This document shows positions 27,020 through 35,469 of a stretch of DNA of 64,000 nucleotides, one piece after another. The notes beneath the pieces were generated by a model that made no database searches, was not told the DNA's origin, and saw only the letters and a program-made list of their open reading frames with translations. This stretch comes from DATBFU01 sp035498405. GTDB lineage: Bacteria > Acidobacteriota > Thermoanaerobaculia > UBA5066 > Gp7-AA6. Position numbers and translations under genes: made by a program. Location of the stretch: contig DATKAE010000027.1 in NCBI GenBank assembly GCA_035498405.1, positions 62,001 to 126,000 on the forward strand. Reading direction: 5' to 3'. Within the stretch, counting starts at the first letter, position 1, and the number at the start of each line of letters is the position of its first letter.

Positions 27020-28161
27020 GAAGAGCTCCCCTCGGAAGGCTTGATCTCGACCGTTGCGCCCGGAGAGAGGCGCAGCTGACCGTCCGTGACGACCCGTTCC
27101 CCGGCCTGCAGACCCTTGGCGACCACGGAGAGTGTTCCCCGCGTGCGGGCCACCTCGACGGGCCGGGCCTCGACGGTCAGATCGGGTTTGACGACGAAGA
27201 CGAAGGAGCCCTTCTGCCCCGACTGCACCGCCTGCGACGGAACCACGATGGCGTCCGCGTCGGTCGAAAGCACCAGGCTGACCATCACGAACTGGCCGGG
27301 CCAGAGCGTTTGTTTCGGGTTGGCGAAGGTCGCCTTCAATTCGATCGTGCCCGTCGTCGCGTTGACGGCGTTGTCCAGAAACGAGAGTTCGCCGATCTCC
27401 TGATGAGTCGGGTCGTCCGAGGGCGCCGCGCTCACCTCGAGCGGCCGGCCGCCCGCGATGTGCTGCTTGATTCGCGCGAGCGAGGTCTCCGGCACGGCGA
27501 ACTTGACGTAGACAGGCTGAACCTGGTTGATCACCACGAGCGGCTTGTCGTCGTTGGCCTTCACGACGTTTCCGGCGTGGAGCAGGAAGCTGCCCGCCCG
27601 GCCGGAGATCGGGGCCGCGATCGTGCAGTAGGAAAGATCGAGCTCGGCGGTTTGGACGGCCGCCTCGTCGGCCTTCACGGTCGCGCGGGCCGCCGACGCA
27701 TCCGAATCCGCCTGGTCGGCCTGCGACCGCGTCACGTAATCCTTCGCCACCAGCTCCGCATACCGGCGCTGGTCCTGCTCCGCCTTCGTCGCCCGCGCCC
27801 GGTCGCGGTCGAGGTTCGCGCGCGCCTGAGCGAGCGCCGCCTCGTAGGGGCGCCGGTCGATCACGAAGAGCACGTCTCCCATGTGGACATCCTGCCCCTC
27901 CCGGAAGTCGACTCGGGTCAGCTGCCCGCCGACACGCGCCGTCACGGCCACCGTCCGATAGGGCTGAACGTTGCCGATCGCCGAGACTTCCAGGGGAACG
28001 GCCTGGCGGGCAACGGTGCCGACCGTGACGGGAACCGTTTCGCGGGCCGGCCCGGCGCGTTTCTGCCCGCCGCAAGACGCCGCCACAACCGCGCCGAGAG
28101 CGGCGACCGCAAACGCGAGAAGGCCTCCGGGGCCAATACGCGCGGGGGCTGCCGCCGTCAT
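27016..28161 (-). CDS. RND efflux periplasmic adaptor (MFP), lipoprotein
   Basis: 381 residues. A signal peptide with lipobox (AVVAASCGGQ) anchors it to the inner membrane. Then come a beta-barrel/lipoyl segment (VTARVGGQLTRVDFREGQDV), an alpha-hairpin (EAALAQARANLDRDRARATKAEQDQRRYAELV) and the second lipoyl half (LDLSYCTIAAPISGRAG). It bridges the RND pump and the TolC-like channel. It overlaps both neighbours by 4 bases, so the three are translationally coupled. Confidence 0.92.
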   Translation of the reverse strand: MTAAAPARIGPGGLLAFAVAALGAVVAASCGGQKRAGPARETVPVTVGTVARQAVPLEVSAIGNVQPYRTVAVTARVGGQLTRVDFREGQDVHMGDVLFVIDRRPYEAALAQARANLDRDRARATKAEQDQRRYAELVAKDYVTRSQADQADSDASAARATVKADEAAVQTAELDLSYCTIAAPISGRAGSFLLHAGNVVKANDDKPLVVINQVQPVYVKFAVPETSLARIKQHIAGGRPLEVSAAPSDDPTHQEIGELSFLDNAVNATTGTIELKATFANPKQTLWPGQFVMVSLVLSTDADAIVVPSQAVQSGQKGSFVFVVKPDLTVEARPVEVARTRGTLSVVAKGLQAGERVVTDGQLRLSPGATVEIKPSEGSSS

Positions 28162-29660
28162 GGGATCCCCCCATTCTCCTTGTGCGCCGGATTGACGATT
28201 TCCGCCGCCCTCGGAAGGAGCGCCCCGGTCGCGTGCGCAAGCTGGGCCATTGCCAGGAACCAGAGCGACCGAGCCTCGACGTCCTGCGCGCGCGCATTGG
28301 CGAGCGACGTCTGGGCGCTCAAAAGGTCGAGGATGCTGCCGACTCCTTCTTTGTAGCGCCCTTCCTCGACGTCGGCCGACTGGCTCGCGCTCGCCAGGAG
28401 GTCCTTCGTCGTGCGCACGGTCTGCGCGGCCGTCCGAACCGCGTAGTAGCTCGTCCAGACGTCGAGCGTGACCTGGTCCTGCGTCCTCACCGCCGCCGCC
28501 CGCGCCAGCTCGGCCTCCTCCTTCGCCTTTCGGGTGCTGTAGACGGTGTCGAGGCCCGTGAACACCGGGATGCGCAGCAGGATCGCGCCGGTGTAGTTAT
28601 CCGAGTAGGGCGATTGGGTCGAGTTGTAGTAATAGGTTCGGTTGAGGGTGCCGAGCGCCACCAGCTTGGGCAGGCCATCCGCCAACACCGATTGGATGTG
28701 TTGCTGCGCCGCCTCGGCCTCGAAGCGCCGCGCCGCCAGGTCTGGCCGCTCGGCGCTCGCCTGCGCGATCAGCTCGTCCACGCTCTTGGTGACGCGGTCC
28801 AAGGGAAGCTCCTCGGGCAGCTCGCCCACGTCGACCGGCACCGTGGCCGGCACGCCGACGGCCGTCGCGAGCGTTCCCCGGATCACCTGGACCAGCCCCT
28901 GCGCGATCTGCAGGTTGAGCTCGGCCTGCGACACGGAAGTCTTCGCGAGCAGGACATCGGCGATCGTCGCCACTCCTGCCCGGTGGCGCGCCTCGGCGGC
29001 GTCCAGATTGCTGCGGGCATCCTCCAGGTTTACCTGCCGCGCGACCACGAGCGCCTTGTCGTTCAAGTAGGTGTAGTACGCCTGCGCCACCTGCAGAACG
29101 ACGTCCTGAATGGCCGCGTTATGACCCCAATCGGCCGCAAAGAGCGCCGCCCGCGCCTCGGCGACGTCGGCGCTTCGCCCGCCAAAGTCGAATAACAGCC
29201 AGTTGAGCGCGGCGGCCGGTCCGTACGTCGTCTGCAGGTAGGTGAACTGGCTGGGCTGGCCTCCCAGCGCGGTCTGTTTCTCCCGCGTGATCGAGCCGTC
29301 GAGCTCGATGTAGGGGAAGAACTCCGCCTGCTTGACTCCCACTTCGGCGGCGGCCGCCCGCGCGAAGTGCCATGCCTCGCGGGTGGCCGGGTTGTTGCGC
29401 AGCGCGACGTCGACGAGCTGGGCGAGTGAAAAGGTGGTGCCGGGCTTCAGGTATTGCGGCGGAATCTCGAGGGTCGACGCCGGCGCCTGCGGCATCTGCC
29501 CTGCCGGCGGCGGACTCCAGGGAACGGCCGGGGCCTGCGAGACCGCGCCCGAAATGGCCCGTCCCGGCTGCATGTGCGTGCAAGCGGCGGCCGTCAACAG
29601 AACGGCCAGGCTGGCCGCCCCGCGGCCGAGCGCCCCGCGCCAGAAAGAAGGCTGCGTCAT
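28158..29660 (-). CDS. TolC/NodT-family outer-membrane efflux lipoprotein
   Basis: 500 residues with a lipoprotein signal (LLTAAACTHMQPG). Two copies of the outer-membrane efflux repeat are visible, starting LAQLVDVALRNNPATREAWHFARAAAAEVGVKQAEFFP and later EAEAAQQHIQSVLADGLPKLV, with the long coiled helices expected for the periplasmic tunnel. It forms the exit duct of the RND system. Its start overlaps the TetR stop by 4 bases. Confidence 0.9.
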   Translation of the reverse strand: MTQPSFWRGALGRGAASLAVLLTAAACTHMQPGRAISGAVSQAPAVPWSPPPAGQMPQAPASTLEIPPQYLKPGTTFSLAQLVDVALRNNPATREAWHFARAAAAEVGVKQAEFFPYIELDGSITREKQTALGGQPSQFTYLQTTYGPAAALNWLLFDFGGRSADVAEARAALFAADWGHNAAIQDVVLQVAQAYYTYLNDKALVVARQVNLEDARSNLDAAEARHRAGVATIADVLLAKTSVSQAELNLQIAQGLVQVIRGTLATAVGVPATVPVDVGELPEELPLDRVTKSVDELIAQASAERPDLAARRFEAEAAQQHIQSVLADGLPKLVALGTLNRTYYYNSTQSPYSDNYTGAILLRIPVFTGLDTVYSTRKAKEEAELARAAAVRTQDQVTLDVWTSYYAVRTAAQTVRTTKDLLASASQSADVEEGRYKEGVGSILDLLSAQTSLANARAQDVEARSLWFLAMAQLAHATGALLPRAAEIVNPAHKENGGIP

Positions 29661-30241
29661 GCTGTCCCACTCCGCGCGATTCCTCGAGTGAAAAGGCCGA
29701 CGATCTCCGATACGAGCGCGTCGATCGTGTCGCCGTCCCTTCGGAAGATGTTGATTCCCCGAACCATTCCCAGAAAAGCCTCGGCGGCGAGGAAGGGATC
29801 GACACCGCGGAACTCGCGGCGCTCGATTCCCGAGACGATCGCCTCTTGCGCGAGCTTCATGATTCGATCGTGCCGCTCCCGTAACCCTCCGCGACGCGTC
29901 GAGAGGTTGCGCTCGTCCCGGTAGAGAAGCATCAAGAGCGAGCGCTGGTGCCAGAAAAAGGAGAGCATCTCACGGGCGATCCGCTCGAGACGCCGCGTCG
30001 GCGAAACCTCCTGCGGCAAGGCGGTCAACAGCAGGTCGTGCAGCCGGTCGAGGCCCCGGAGAATCGTCGCAAAGTAGAGGTCTTCCTTGGTCCGGAAGTA
30101 CCGATAGACAGTGCCTTTGCCGATTCCGCCGGCCTCCGCGATCTCGTCGATCAGGACGTGATGGAAGTCCTTCCGGGCAAAGACGCGCGAGGCGGCTTCC
30201 AGAATCTCTTCGTGTTTCTCGTCGGTCTTTACGCGGGGCAT
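29657..30241 (-). CDS. TetR/AcrR-family repressor of the RND operon
   Basis: 194 residues. The N-terminal helix-turn-helix is HEEILEAASRVFARKDFHHVLIDEIAEAGGIGKGTVYRYFRTKEDLY; the C-terminal helical ligand domain is variable. It is the first gene of a four-gene operon (TetR, outer-membrane channel, adaptor, pump). A perfect 20-bp palindrome begins 9 bases upstream of its start, so autoregulation with release by pump substrates is likely (inference from AcrR/TtgR-type systems). Confidence 0.92.
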   Translation of the reverse strand: MPRVKTDEKHEEILEAASRVFARKDFHHVLIDEIAEAGGIGKGTVYRYFRTKEDLYFATILRGLDRLHDLLLTALPQEVSPTRRLERIAREMLSFFWHQRSLLMLLYRDERNLSTRRGGLRERHDRIMKLAQEAIVSGIERREFRGVDPFLAAEAFLGMVRGINIFRRDGDTIDALVSEIVGLFTRGIARSGTA

Positions 30242-30250
30242 GGCTAATTT

Positions 30251-30270
30251 GGAACTGACCGGTCAGTTCC
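30251..30270. promoter_or_regulatory. TetR operator (perfect 20-bp palindrome)
   Basis: GGAACTGACCGGTCAGTTCC is a perfect palindrome just upstream of the TetR start at 30241. Its core ACTGACCGGTCAGT resembles operators of AcrR-like regulators of RND pumps. It should control the whole efflux operon. Confidence 0.75.
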
Positions 30271-30325
30271 AGTATTTCATACGGGAGACGGGCCCGCCGA
30301 GTTGCGTCGAGCCGCTCGGGGGCGG

Positions 30326-31987
30326 CTACCTGAGCGATCCCTCTGCGGCCGCGGCCCGCCCGGATACAAACGCCTTCGCTTCAGCCAGTTCCGGGCGCCG
30401 GCTCCCGGGATCGGCTATTGCCAGGAGCCTTTCGTAATAGGTCTTCGCCTTACGCACCTGACCGGTCATCTGCGCCGCTCGTGCCGCGCCGTAGAGGCTG
30501 TTGAAACGGTTCGGGGCCGCGGCGAGAACGACCTCGTACTCCCGCAGAGCTTCGGCCGGCCGGTTACTCCCCCAAAGGAAGTCGGCCAACTGCTCGCGGG
30601 CGGGCACGATCGCGCCCGGCGTGACCGCGTGCTTTTCGGTCGAATCCTCCAGGGTCGCCGCACGGCGCATCAGCGCCAGGGCTTCCTCCCCTCCGCCCTC
30701 GGCCTGGGCGAGCCAACCCTCCGCTTCGAGCCGGAGCACCTCGAGAGGCGTCGACCAGTCGAATCCCGGCTGACCCTTGACGCTGTCCCGCAGCGAGATG
30801 AGCGCCTCGATCTCTTTACGTGCCGCGGCCATGTCTCCGGTGCAGGCCGCACCAATCGCTCGCGCGAAGCGCGTCATGCCGTTCGCGATCGCGAATTTCC
30901 CCCAGGGAAAGTCCGCCGGGGAGCTCTCGAGCGCCGCGGCCTCCACCCAGCAATGTCTCTCGACGAGATACCGCACGGGAATCGCCGAAAGCGCATAGGC
31001 CGCCGTCATGGCCACGGGTTCCGCGGTCTTCACCTCCTTCGTGCGATCGATCACGGCCTTCGCACTCTCGTCGTCGCCCCGCTGGAGATAGGCGTACATC
31101 AGGTAGTCGAGCGCGTGCAGCTCCTGGTCCCAGGCGGCCGACATGCCGGAGCGCCGCTCGTAGTCGCGGGCCGCGCCGGCCGATGCGAGGTTCGAATCGA
31201 TCGAATCCTGCCAGAGGCCCAATCGCGTGAAGATGTGGGACGGCATGTGGAGCGCGTGCGGAACCGCCGGGGCGACCCTCGCATAATTGCGGGCGGCGTT
31301 CAATGCGAGCGGAGCGAGCACCGGCGTGTCGTAGGCGTGGATGTAGTAGTGGAGCACACCGGGGTGATCGGGCATCTCGCTGGCGATCCGATCGAGGACG
31401 GCGGCGGCCTTTCTCGGATTGGTCTCGTCGTTCGGCGAGACCGACAGGGTCCAGAGAAGCGCGACGGCGTAGAAGGCGGCCGCTTCGTGATCCTCCGGAT
31501 ACGCGTGGGTGACTGCCTCCATCGCCTTCTCGTAGGCGATGGCGCGGGTCTTGTGGTCCAGCCGGTCGGAGTCCCGGTAGAAGACCTCGATCGCCGCGAT
31601 GTACGCTTTCTCGCGATCCGTCGTGCCTCCGATCGACTTCGCCTTCGCGACGGCCTCCCGGCCGCCGGCGAGCTCCGCGGCGCCCGGCGGGTACCAGATC
31701 GGGTGGTAGAGGCTCATCGCGATTCCCCAGTACGCCATCGCGCAGCGCGGATCGGCGGCGGCGGTCTTCCGGAAGGCCTTCTCCGCTTCCTCGTACCAGA
31801 AGGAGTGCAGCATCGCCACACCGCGGGCAAACTCGGCCTGTGCCGCTTCGTTGCAGGAGACCGGGAAGGAAAGGCGGCCGAGCTCCTGCTCCTCCCCCGT
31901 CTGATGGGAATGGCCTTCGTGTTGCGCGGCGGCTCTGGCCGATAACAGCAGGGCAAACGAAAAGGCGGCACCCAGCCGTCGCTTCAT
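30326..31987 (-). CDS. Secreted TPR protein with conserved His motifs (paralogue of 4789-6453)
   Basis: 553 residues from the ATG at 31987; a much longer open frame upstream runs antisense through other genes and is rejected. A signal peptide ending SARAAAQ precedes HEGHSHQTGEEQ. TPR-like repeats follow: EEAEKAFRKTAAADPRCAMAYWGIAMS, then the family motifs HYYIHAYDTPVLAPLALNAARNY and HALHMPSHIFTRLGLW. Near the C-terminus AEALREYEVVLAAAPNRFNSLYGAARAAQ is a clear TPR. Function unknown. It is divergent from the MerR regulator at 32108, with 120 bases between. Confidence 0.8.
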   Translation of the reverse strand: MKRRLGAAFSFALLLSARAAAQHEGHSHQTGEEQELGRLSFPVSCNEAAQAEFARGVAMLHSFWYEEAEKAFRKTAAADPRCAMAYWGIAMSLYHPIWYPPGAAELAGGREAVAKAKSIGGTTDREKAYIAAIEVFYRDSDRLDHKTRAIAYEKAMEAVTHAYPEDHEAAAFYAVALLWTLSVSPNDETNPRKAAAVLDRIASEMPDHPGVLHYYIHAYDTPVLAPLALNAARNYARVAPAVPHALHMPSHIFTRLGLWQDSIDSNLASAGAARDYERRSGMSAAWDQELHALDYLMYAYLQRGDDESAKAVIDRTKEVKTAEPVAMTAAYALSAIPVRYLVERHCWVEAAALESSPADFPWGKFAIANGMTRFARAIGAACTGDMAAARKEIEALISLRDSVKGQPGFDWSTPLEVLRLEAEGWLAQAEGGGEEALALMRRAATLEDSTEKHAVTPGAIVPAREQLADFLWGSNRPAEALREYEVVLAAAPNRFNSLYGAARAAQMTGQVRKAKTYYERLLAIADPGSRRPELAEAKAFVSGRAAAAEGSLR

Positions 31988-32107
31988 GGCATTGACCTCC
32001 AGGAGCACCGCGGCAGCTCCCCAGCGTACACGAATCGGCACGCGCTTCGCGGAGGGTGGCCATCGAGGCCAAACCCTTCTGTATGTTAGAATTGCCGAAC
32101 TACATCG

Positions 32108-32611
32108 ATGAAATTCAACGGTGTCCTCCGCCAGAGCTTCTCGACGGCCGATGTGGCCCGGTTGACGGGTCTGACCCCGAGGCAGCTCGACCACTGGGAC
32201 CGCCAGGGCTTCCTCAGGCCATCGCTCGAGCAGGCTTCGGGCTATGGCTCCATGCGCCGATACTCGTTCGCCGACGTCGTGCGCCTGCGGGTCGCCGCAC
32301 GGTTGAGGGCGGCGGGAATCGGCCTCCAGCGGATCCGCCGCTGCGCGGATGCGCTCGCGCGGCTGGAGCCCGAAGGGCCCGGAGATCTCGCGGGAGCGCG
32401 TTTGCTCGTGGTCGGCAATCAGGTCCTCTGGGCGCGTTCCGACCAGGAGCTGGTGGACCTCTTGAACGAAGGGCAGATGGTTCTCGTCTTCTCGCTGGGC
32501 GGCGCGGTCGAGGACGCGGCCGGCGCGGTCGATCGACTCTCGCGGGAGGCCGAGAACGAGAGCTTGCCGGCCGCTTCGAAGGCGCGGCGGAGGCGGCGAC
32601 ACCTTACCTAG
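32108..32611 (+). CDS. MerR-family transcriptional regulator
   Basis: 167 residues. The N-terminal winged helix is FSTADVARLTGLTPRQLDHWDRQGFLRPS, followed by the wing YSFADVVRLRVAARLRAAGIGLQRIRR. A C-terminal ~90-residue region has no Cys metal site, so it is not a metal-sensing MerR. It resembles MerR-like regulators found beside signalling genes. A TAGAAT at about 32089 may be its -10 element. It lies upstream of the GGDEF-PilZ gene in the same direction. Confidence 0.85.
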   Translation: MKFNGVLRQSFSTADVARLTGLTPRQLDHWDRQGFLRPSLEQASGYGSMRRYSFADVVRLRVAARLRAAGIGLQRIRRCADALARLEPEGPGDLAGARLLVVGNQVLWARSDQELVDLLNEGQMVLVFSLGGAVEDAAGAVDRLSREAENESLPAASKARRRRRHLT

Positions 32612-32650
32612 GGGTACCCCGGTCGGCCGGGCGGGACAGGAGGCGGTGGG

Positions 32651-33745
32651 TTGGAGCAGCACGAGGCGAACCCTCGCGTCGGGTCGCTTGCGCGACTCGG
32701 GCGCCAGCGGGATTTTTCCGTTCCCCGCTTTCGTCGCGCACTGACACTCGCGTCGCGGCACACCAAGCGCGCCGAGATCCTTCGCTTGCTCTTCTCCGAG
32801 TGGCTGGGCCTCACGCTCTCCGCTCCCGAGGCCGAGAGCGCGTGGCAGGAGATCGAGGAGCTCGTGCCCCGCATGCGCGAGAAGCTCGGGCGCCCGCTCT
32901 CGCTTCAGACCGTGCTGCTGCATCATTTTCACAGCCACAAGGGGAAGCTGAAGGAGCCCTGCCTCGTGCCGGAGCGGGAGCTGGCCCGCCTTCGCGTGAG
33001 CGCCTTGACCGATCCGCTGACGGGCCTCTACAACCGGCGGTTCCTCATGGAGCACTTTGCTCGCGAGATCGCTCGCTCCGAGCGGTCGGAAGGCATCGTC
33101 TCCGTCATCATGCTCGACCTGAAGGACTTCAAGGCGGTCAACGACCGCTACGGGCATCCCGTCGGCGACAACGTGCTGCTGCGCACGGCCCGCGTGGTGC
33201 GGCAATCGCTTCGCACGGTGGATGCCGGTTGCCGCTGGGGCGGCGACGAGTTCGTCGTCGTGCTGCCCAACACGAGTCTGCTCTTCGCCGTCGCCGTGGC
33301 AGAGCGAATAAGGCGTCGAGTCGCGGCGCTCTCGCTGCCGTTTCGCTCGGAGCTGCGGATCGGTCTCCATTATGGAATCGCAACCTATCCGACCGACGGC
33401 AAGACCGCGGATTTCCTGCTGAAGGTCGCGGACCTGCGCCTCTATCAATGCCGCGAGCAGGCAAACTTTGCGGGGGCCGAGCGGCGCAGCTACCCGCGCT
33501 TCTCGCCGACGGAAACGAGCGTGCGGCTCTTGCGGCAGGGCGATGAGCCCTGGACGGTTCCGGTCGTGGACGTGGGCTACGGCGGCATCGCCCTGCGCGC
33601 CCCGCAGCCGGAGAAGTGGCCGCGCCGATGGACGGGTGAGATCTTCCGACGGCTGAACTCCGAACGGCATCCTGTCAAGCTGCGCGCCATCAACTGGGCG
33701 CCCCTGCCGGACGGCGGAGTGCGCGTGGGTTGCGCGTATGTCTGA
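32651..33745 (+). CDS. Diguanylate cyclase (GGDEF) with C-terminal PilZ domain
   Basis: 364 residues starting at a TTG supported by AGGAGG at 32638-32643. An N-terminal helical region of ~115 residues precedes a GGDEF domain: LTDPLTGLYNRRFLMEHF, LDLKDFKAVNDRYGHPVGD, and the active-site WGGDEFVVVLPN (intact GGDEF). The C-terminal ~95 residues starting AERRSYPRFSPTETSVRLLRQG are PilZ-like, with an R-x(3)-R start and DVGYGGIAL resembling the D/N-x-S-x-x-G motif. The protein would both make and sense c-di-GMP. Confidence 0.88.
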   Translation: MEQHEANPRVGSLARLGRQRDFSVPRFRRALTLASRHTKRAEILRLLFSEWLGLTLSAPEAESAWQEIEELVPRMREKLGRPLSLQTVLLHHFHSHKGKLKEPCLVPERELARLRVSALTDPLTGLYNRRFLMEHFAREIARSERSEGIVSVIMLDLKDFKAVNDRYGHPVGDNVLLRTARVVRQSLRTVDAGCRWGGDEFVVVLPNTSLLFAVAVAERIRRRVAALSLPFRSELRIGLHYGIATYPTDGKTADFLLKVADLRLYQCREQANFAGAERRSYPRFSPTETSVRLLRQGDEPWTVPVVDVGYGGIALRAPQPEKWPRRWTGEIFRRLNSERHPVKLRAINWAPLPDGGVRVGCAYV

Positions 33746-33772
33746 TCGGCCCAAGCCGGAGCCTGCCTCGAA

Positions 33773-33793
33773 CCCTCTCCCCGAGGGAGAGGG
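33773..33793. repeat. Strong hairpin before the histidine kinase gene
   Basis: A 9-bp perfect stem CCCTCTCCC/GGGAGAGGG with a 3-base loop CGA lies 10 bases before the TTG start at 33803. No T-tract follows. It could modulate translation or be a dispersed REP-type hairpin. Confidence 0.45.
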
Positions 33794-33802
33794 AGCGGAG
33801 CC

Positions 33803-35077
33803 TTGACCTCGCCGGCCTTCGCCGCTCATCGGGCGGCGGTCTCGGCGCTCTTCGCCCTCTTCTGCTTGCTCGCCATCGTTCTCTCGGCGGGTGATCCTCG
33901 CCTCTTCGCCATCTTGGCCGGGCTGTCGCTTCTTTCCGCATTCCTCGTGACCCGCGAATTCGTCGGAGGACTCGGGGCGTTCGCGTCGCCCCTCGCGATC
34001 CTCCTCGATCAGGCGTTGCTCTGGGCCGCGATCGTGCCGGCCGGGGGAGGTCAGAGTCTCTTCGCCCTGCTCTTGCCCGCCGGGGTCGCCCTCGCCTGGC
34101 AGCTCGAAGGAAGAGGCGCCGCGCGGTTCTATGCCGTGATCTCGCTCGCGGCGGCCGGCGGGCTTCTGGCGGCGCGCGCCCTGCCGCTCTCCTTGCCAGG
34201 GCTCCTGCCACTGGTGCTGACGGTCCTCGCCGCGCCGGCCCTGCTGATTGCCCTGGAGGCGGCGACGAGTCGGGCAAAGGGCGCCGCGACCGATCGCGCG
34301 GCGGCCGAGTCTGCGGCAACGGAGCAGGCGACGACCGCTTCGGCCTCGCCGGCGCGCGAGACGGTCCGCGCGAGGAGGCGAGACGAGGCGATTCTTCACG
34401 ATCTGAAATCGCCGCTTTCGGTCCTGCGTGTGTACGCCGACCTGATCACCGAGGGGGCTCGGCGCGGAGAGCTGCCCAATCCGGAGCACCTGACGAATCT
34501 CTCCCGCGAAATCGAGCTCGTCGAGAAGCTCGTCGGCGGCTCCGCCGAGCCGGCTGCGGTTGCCGAGAACCGCGGAGCGCCGGAGAAGGCCCCCGCGCCT
34601 CCCCGCGAGGCCACCTCCGCGGATCTGGTCGAGATCCTGGGCTCGCTCGCGACGGCCTATCGCCTCTCGCAGGGGGGCCGACGCCGCATCGAGTTCATCG
34701 CGGAGAAGCCGGAACTCGTGGTGGCGGCCGATCCGGTCGCCCTTCAGCGCGCCTTTCGCAACGTCCTCGAGAACGCCGTCAAGTACACCCCTGAGGGGGG
34801 CGAAATCCGGATCCGGGCCGGTCCCGCCGGCCCGCACGCGTTCGTGGTCTTCAAAGACACCGGCATCGGCATGACGCCGGAGGAACGCACCCACGCCTTC
34901 GACTACGCCTTTCGCGGCTCGGGGGCGATCGCCTCCGGCGCTCGCGGCAAGGGAATCGGCCTGGCCGTCACGAAGGAAATCCTCGAGGCCAACGGGGGTC
35001 GGATCAGCCTCTCCTCGGAGACCGGATTCGGATCCGAGGTGACGATCCTGCTTCCCTTCGCGCGGGGGACGCGGTGA
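33803..35077 (+). CDS. Membrane sensor histidine kinase
   Basis: 424 residues from a TTG. The N-terminal ~145 residues contain about six hydrophobic helices without an obvious periplasmic sensor domain. A Lys/Arg- and Ala-rich linker leads to the dimerisation helix with RRRDEAILHDLKSPLSVLRVYADL (phospho-acceptor His). The ATPase domain follows with N box ALQRAFRNVLENAVKYTPEG, VVFKDTGIGMTPEE and GARGKGIGLAVTKEILEANGG. The stop overlaps the receiver gene start as GTGA, so the pair is a cognate two-component system. Confidence 0.88.
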   Translation: MTSPAFAAHRAAVSALFALFCLLAIVLSAGDPRLFAILAGLSLLSAFLVTREFVGGLGAFASPLAILLDQALLWAAIVPAGGGQSLFALLLPAGVALAWQLEGRGAARFYAVISLAAAGGLLAARALPLSLPGLLPLVLTVLAAPALLIALEAATSRAKGAATDRAAAESAATEQATTASASPARETVRARRRDEAILHDLKSPLSVLRVYADLITEGARRGELPNPEHLTNLSREIELVEKLVGGSAEPAAVAENRGAPEKAPAPPREATSADLVEILGSLATAYRLSQGGRRRIEFIAEKPELVVAADPVALQRAFRNVLENAVKYTPEGGEIRIRAGPAGPHAFVVFKDTGIGMTPEERTHAFDYAFRGSGAIASGARGKGIGLAVTKEILEANGGRISLSSETGFGSEVTILLPFARGTR

Positions 35078-35469
35078 AGCGCATCGTCGTCGTCGATGAC
35101 GAGCCGGGTGTCGGCACGGCGATCCGCGATCTGCTCTCGCCGGACGGATACGCCGTCGAGGCGCCGGGCGACGCTCGGGCCGCCCTCCCCGACCTCATCC
35201 GCGCGGCGCCGGATCTCCTGATTCTCGACGTCAACATGCCCGGAATGAGCGGCTGGGAGCTGTGCGCGATCCTGCGACGGCAAACCGCGACGCGCGGCGT
35301 TCCGATTCTGTTCCTGACGGGCCGCCGCGAGCTGAAGGACCGAATCACTGCCATGCAGCTCGGGGGATCCGACTACCTGGCCAAGCCCTTCGGCGCCGAC
35401 GAACTGCGCCGAAAGGTTCGCGCCGTTCTCGAGCGCGAACTCGAAGAGGGTCGACCGGAGGAACAATGA
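35074..35469 (+). CDS. Stand-alone receiver (CheY-like) response regulator
   Basis: 131 residues, receiver domain only: IVVVDDEPGVG (acidic pocket), phospho-acceptor Asp in LLILDVNMPGMSGWE, and Lys in DYLAKPFGADELRRKV. It has no output domain, so it must act on a partner, most simply the downstream EAL protein whose start overlaps its stop (ATGA), or the upstream kinase. Confidence 0.9.
   Translation: MKRIVVVDDEPGVGTAIRDLLSPDGYAVEAPGDARAALPDLIRAAPDLLILDVNMPGMSGWELCAILRRQTATRGVPILFLTGRRELKDRITAMQLGGSDYLAKPFGADELRRKVRAVLERELEEGRPEEQ

Noticed and set aside
30326..34894. A single minus-strand open frame of about 1,520 codons
   Set aside because: Only 30326-31987 has a signal peptide and TPR family sequence. 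The rest is antisense to MerR, GGDEF-PilZ and histidine kinase genes with clear domains, and is Arg/Gly/Pro-rich shadow sequence.
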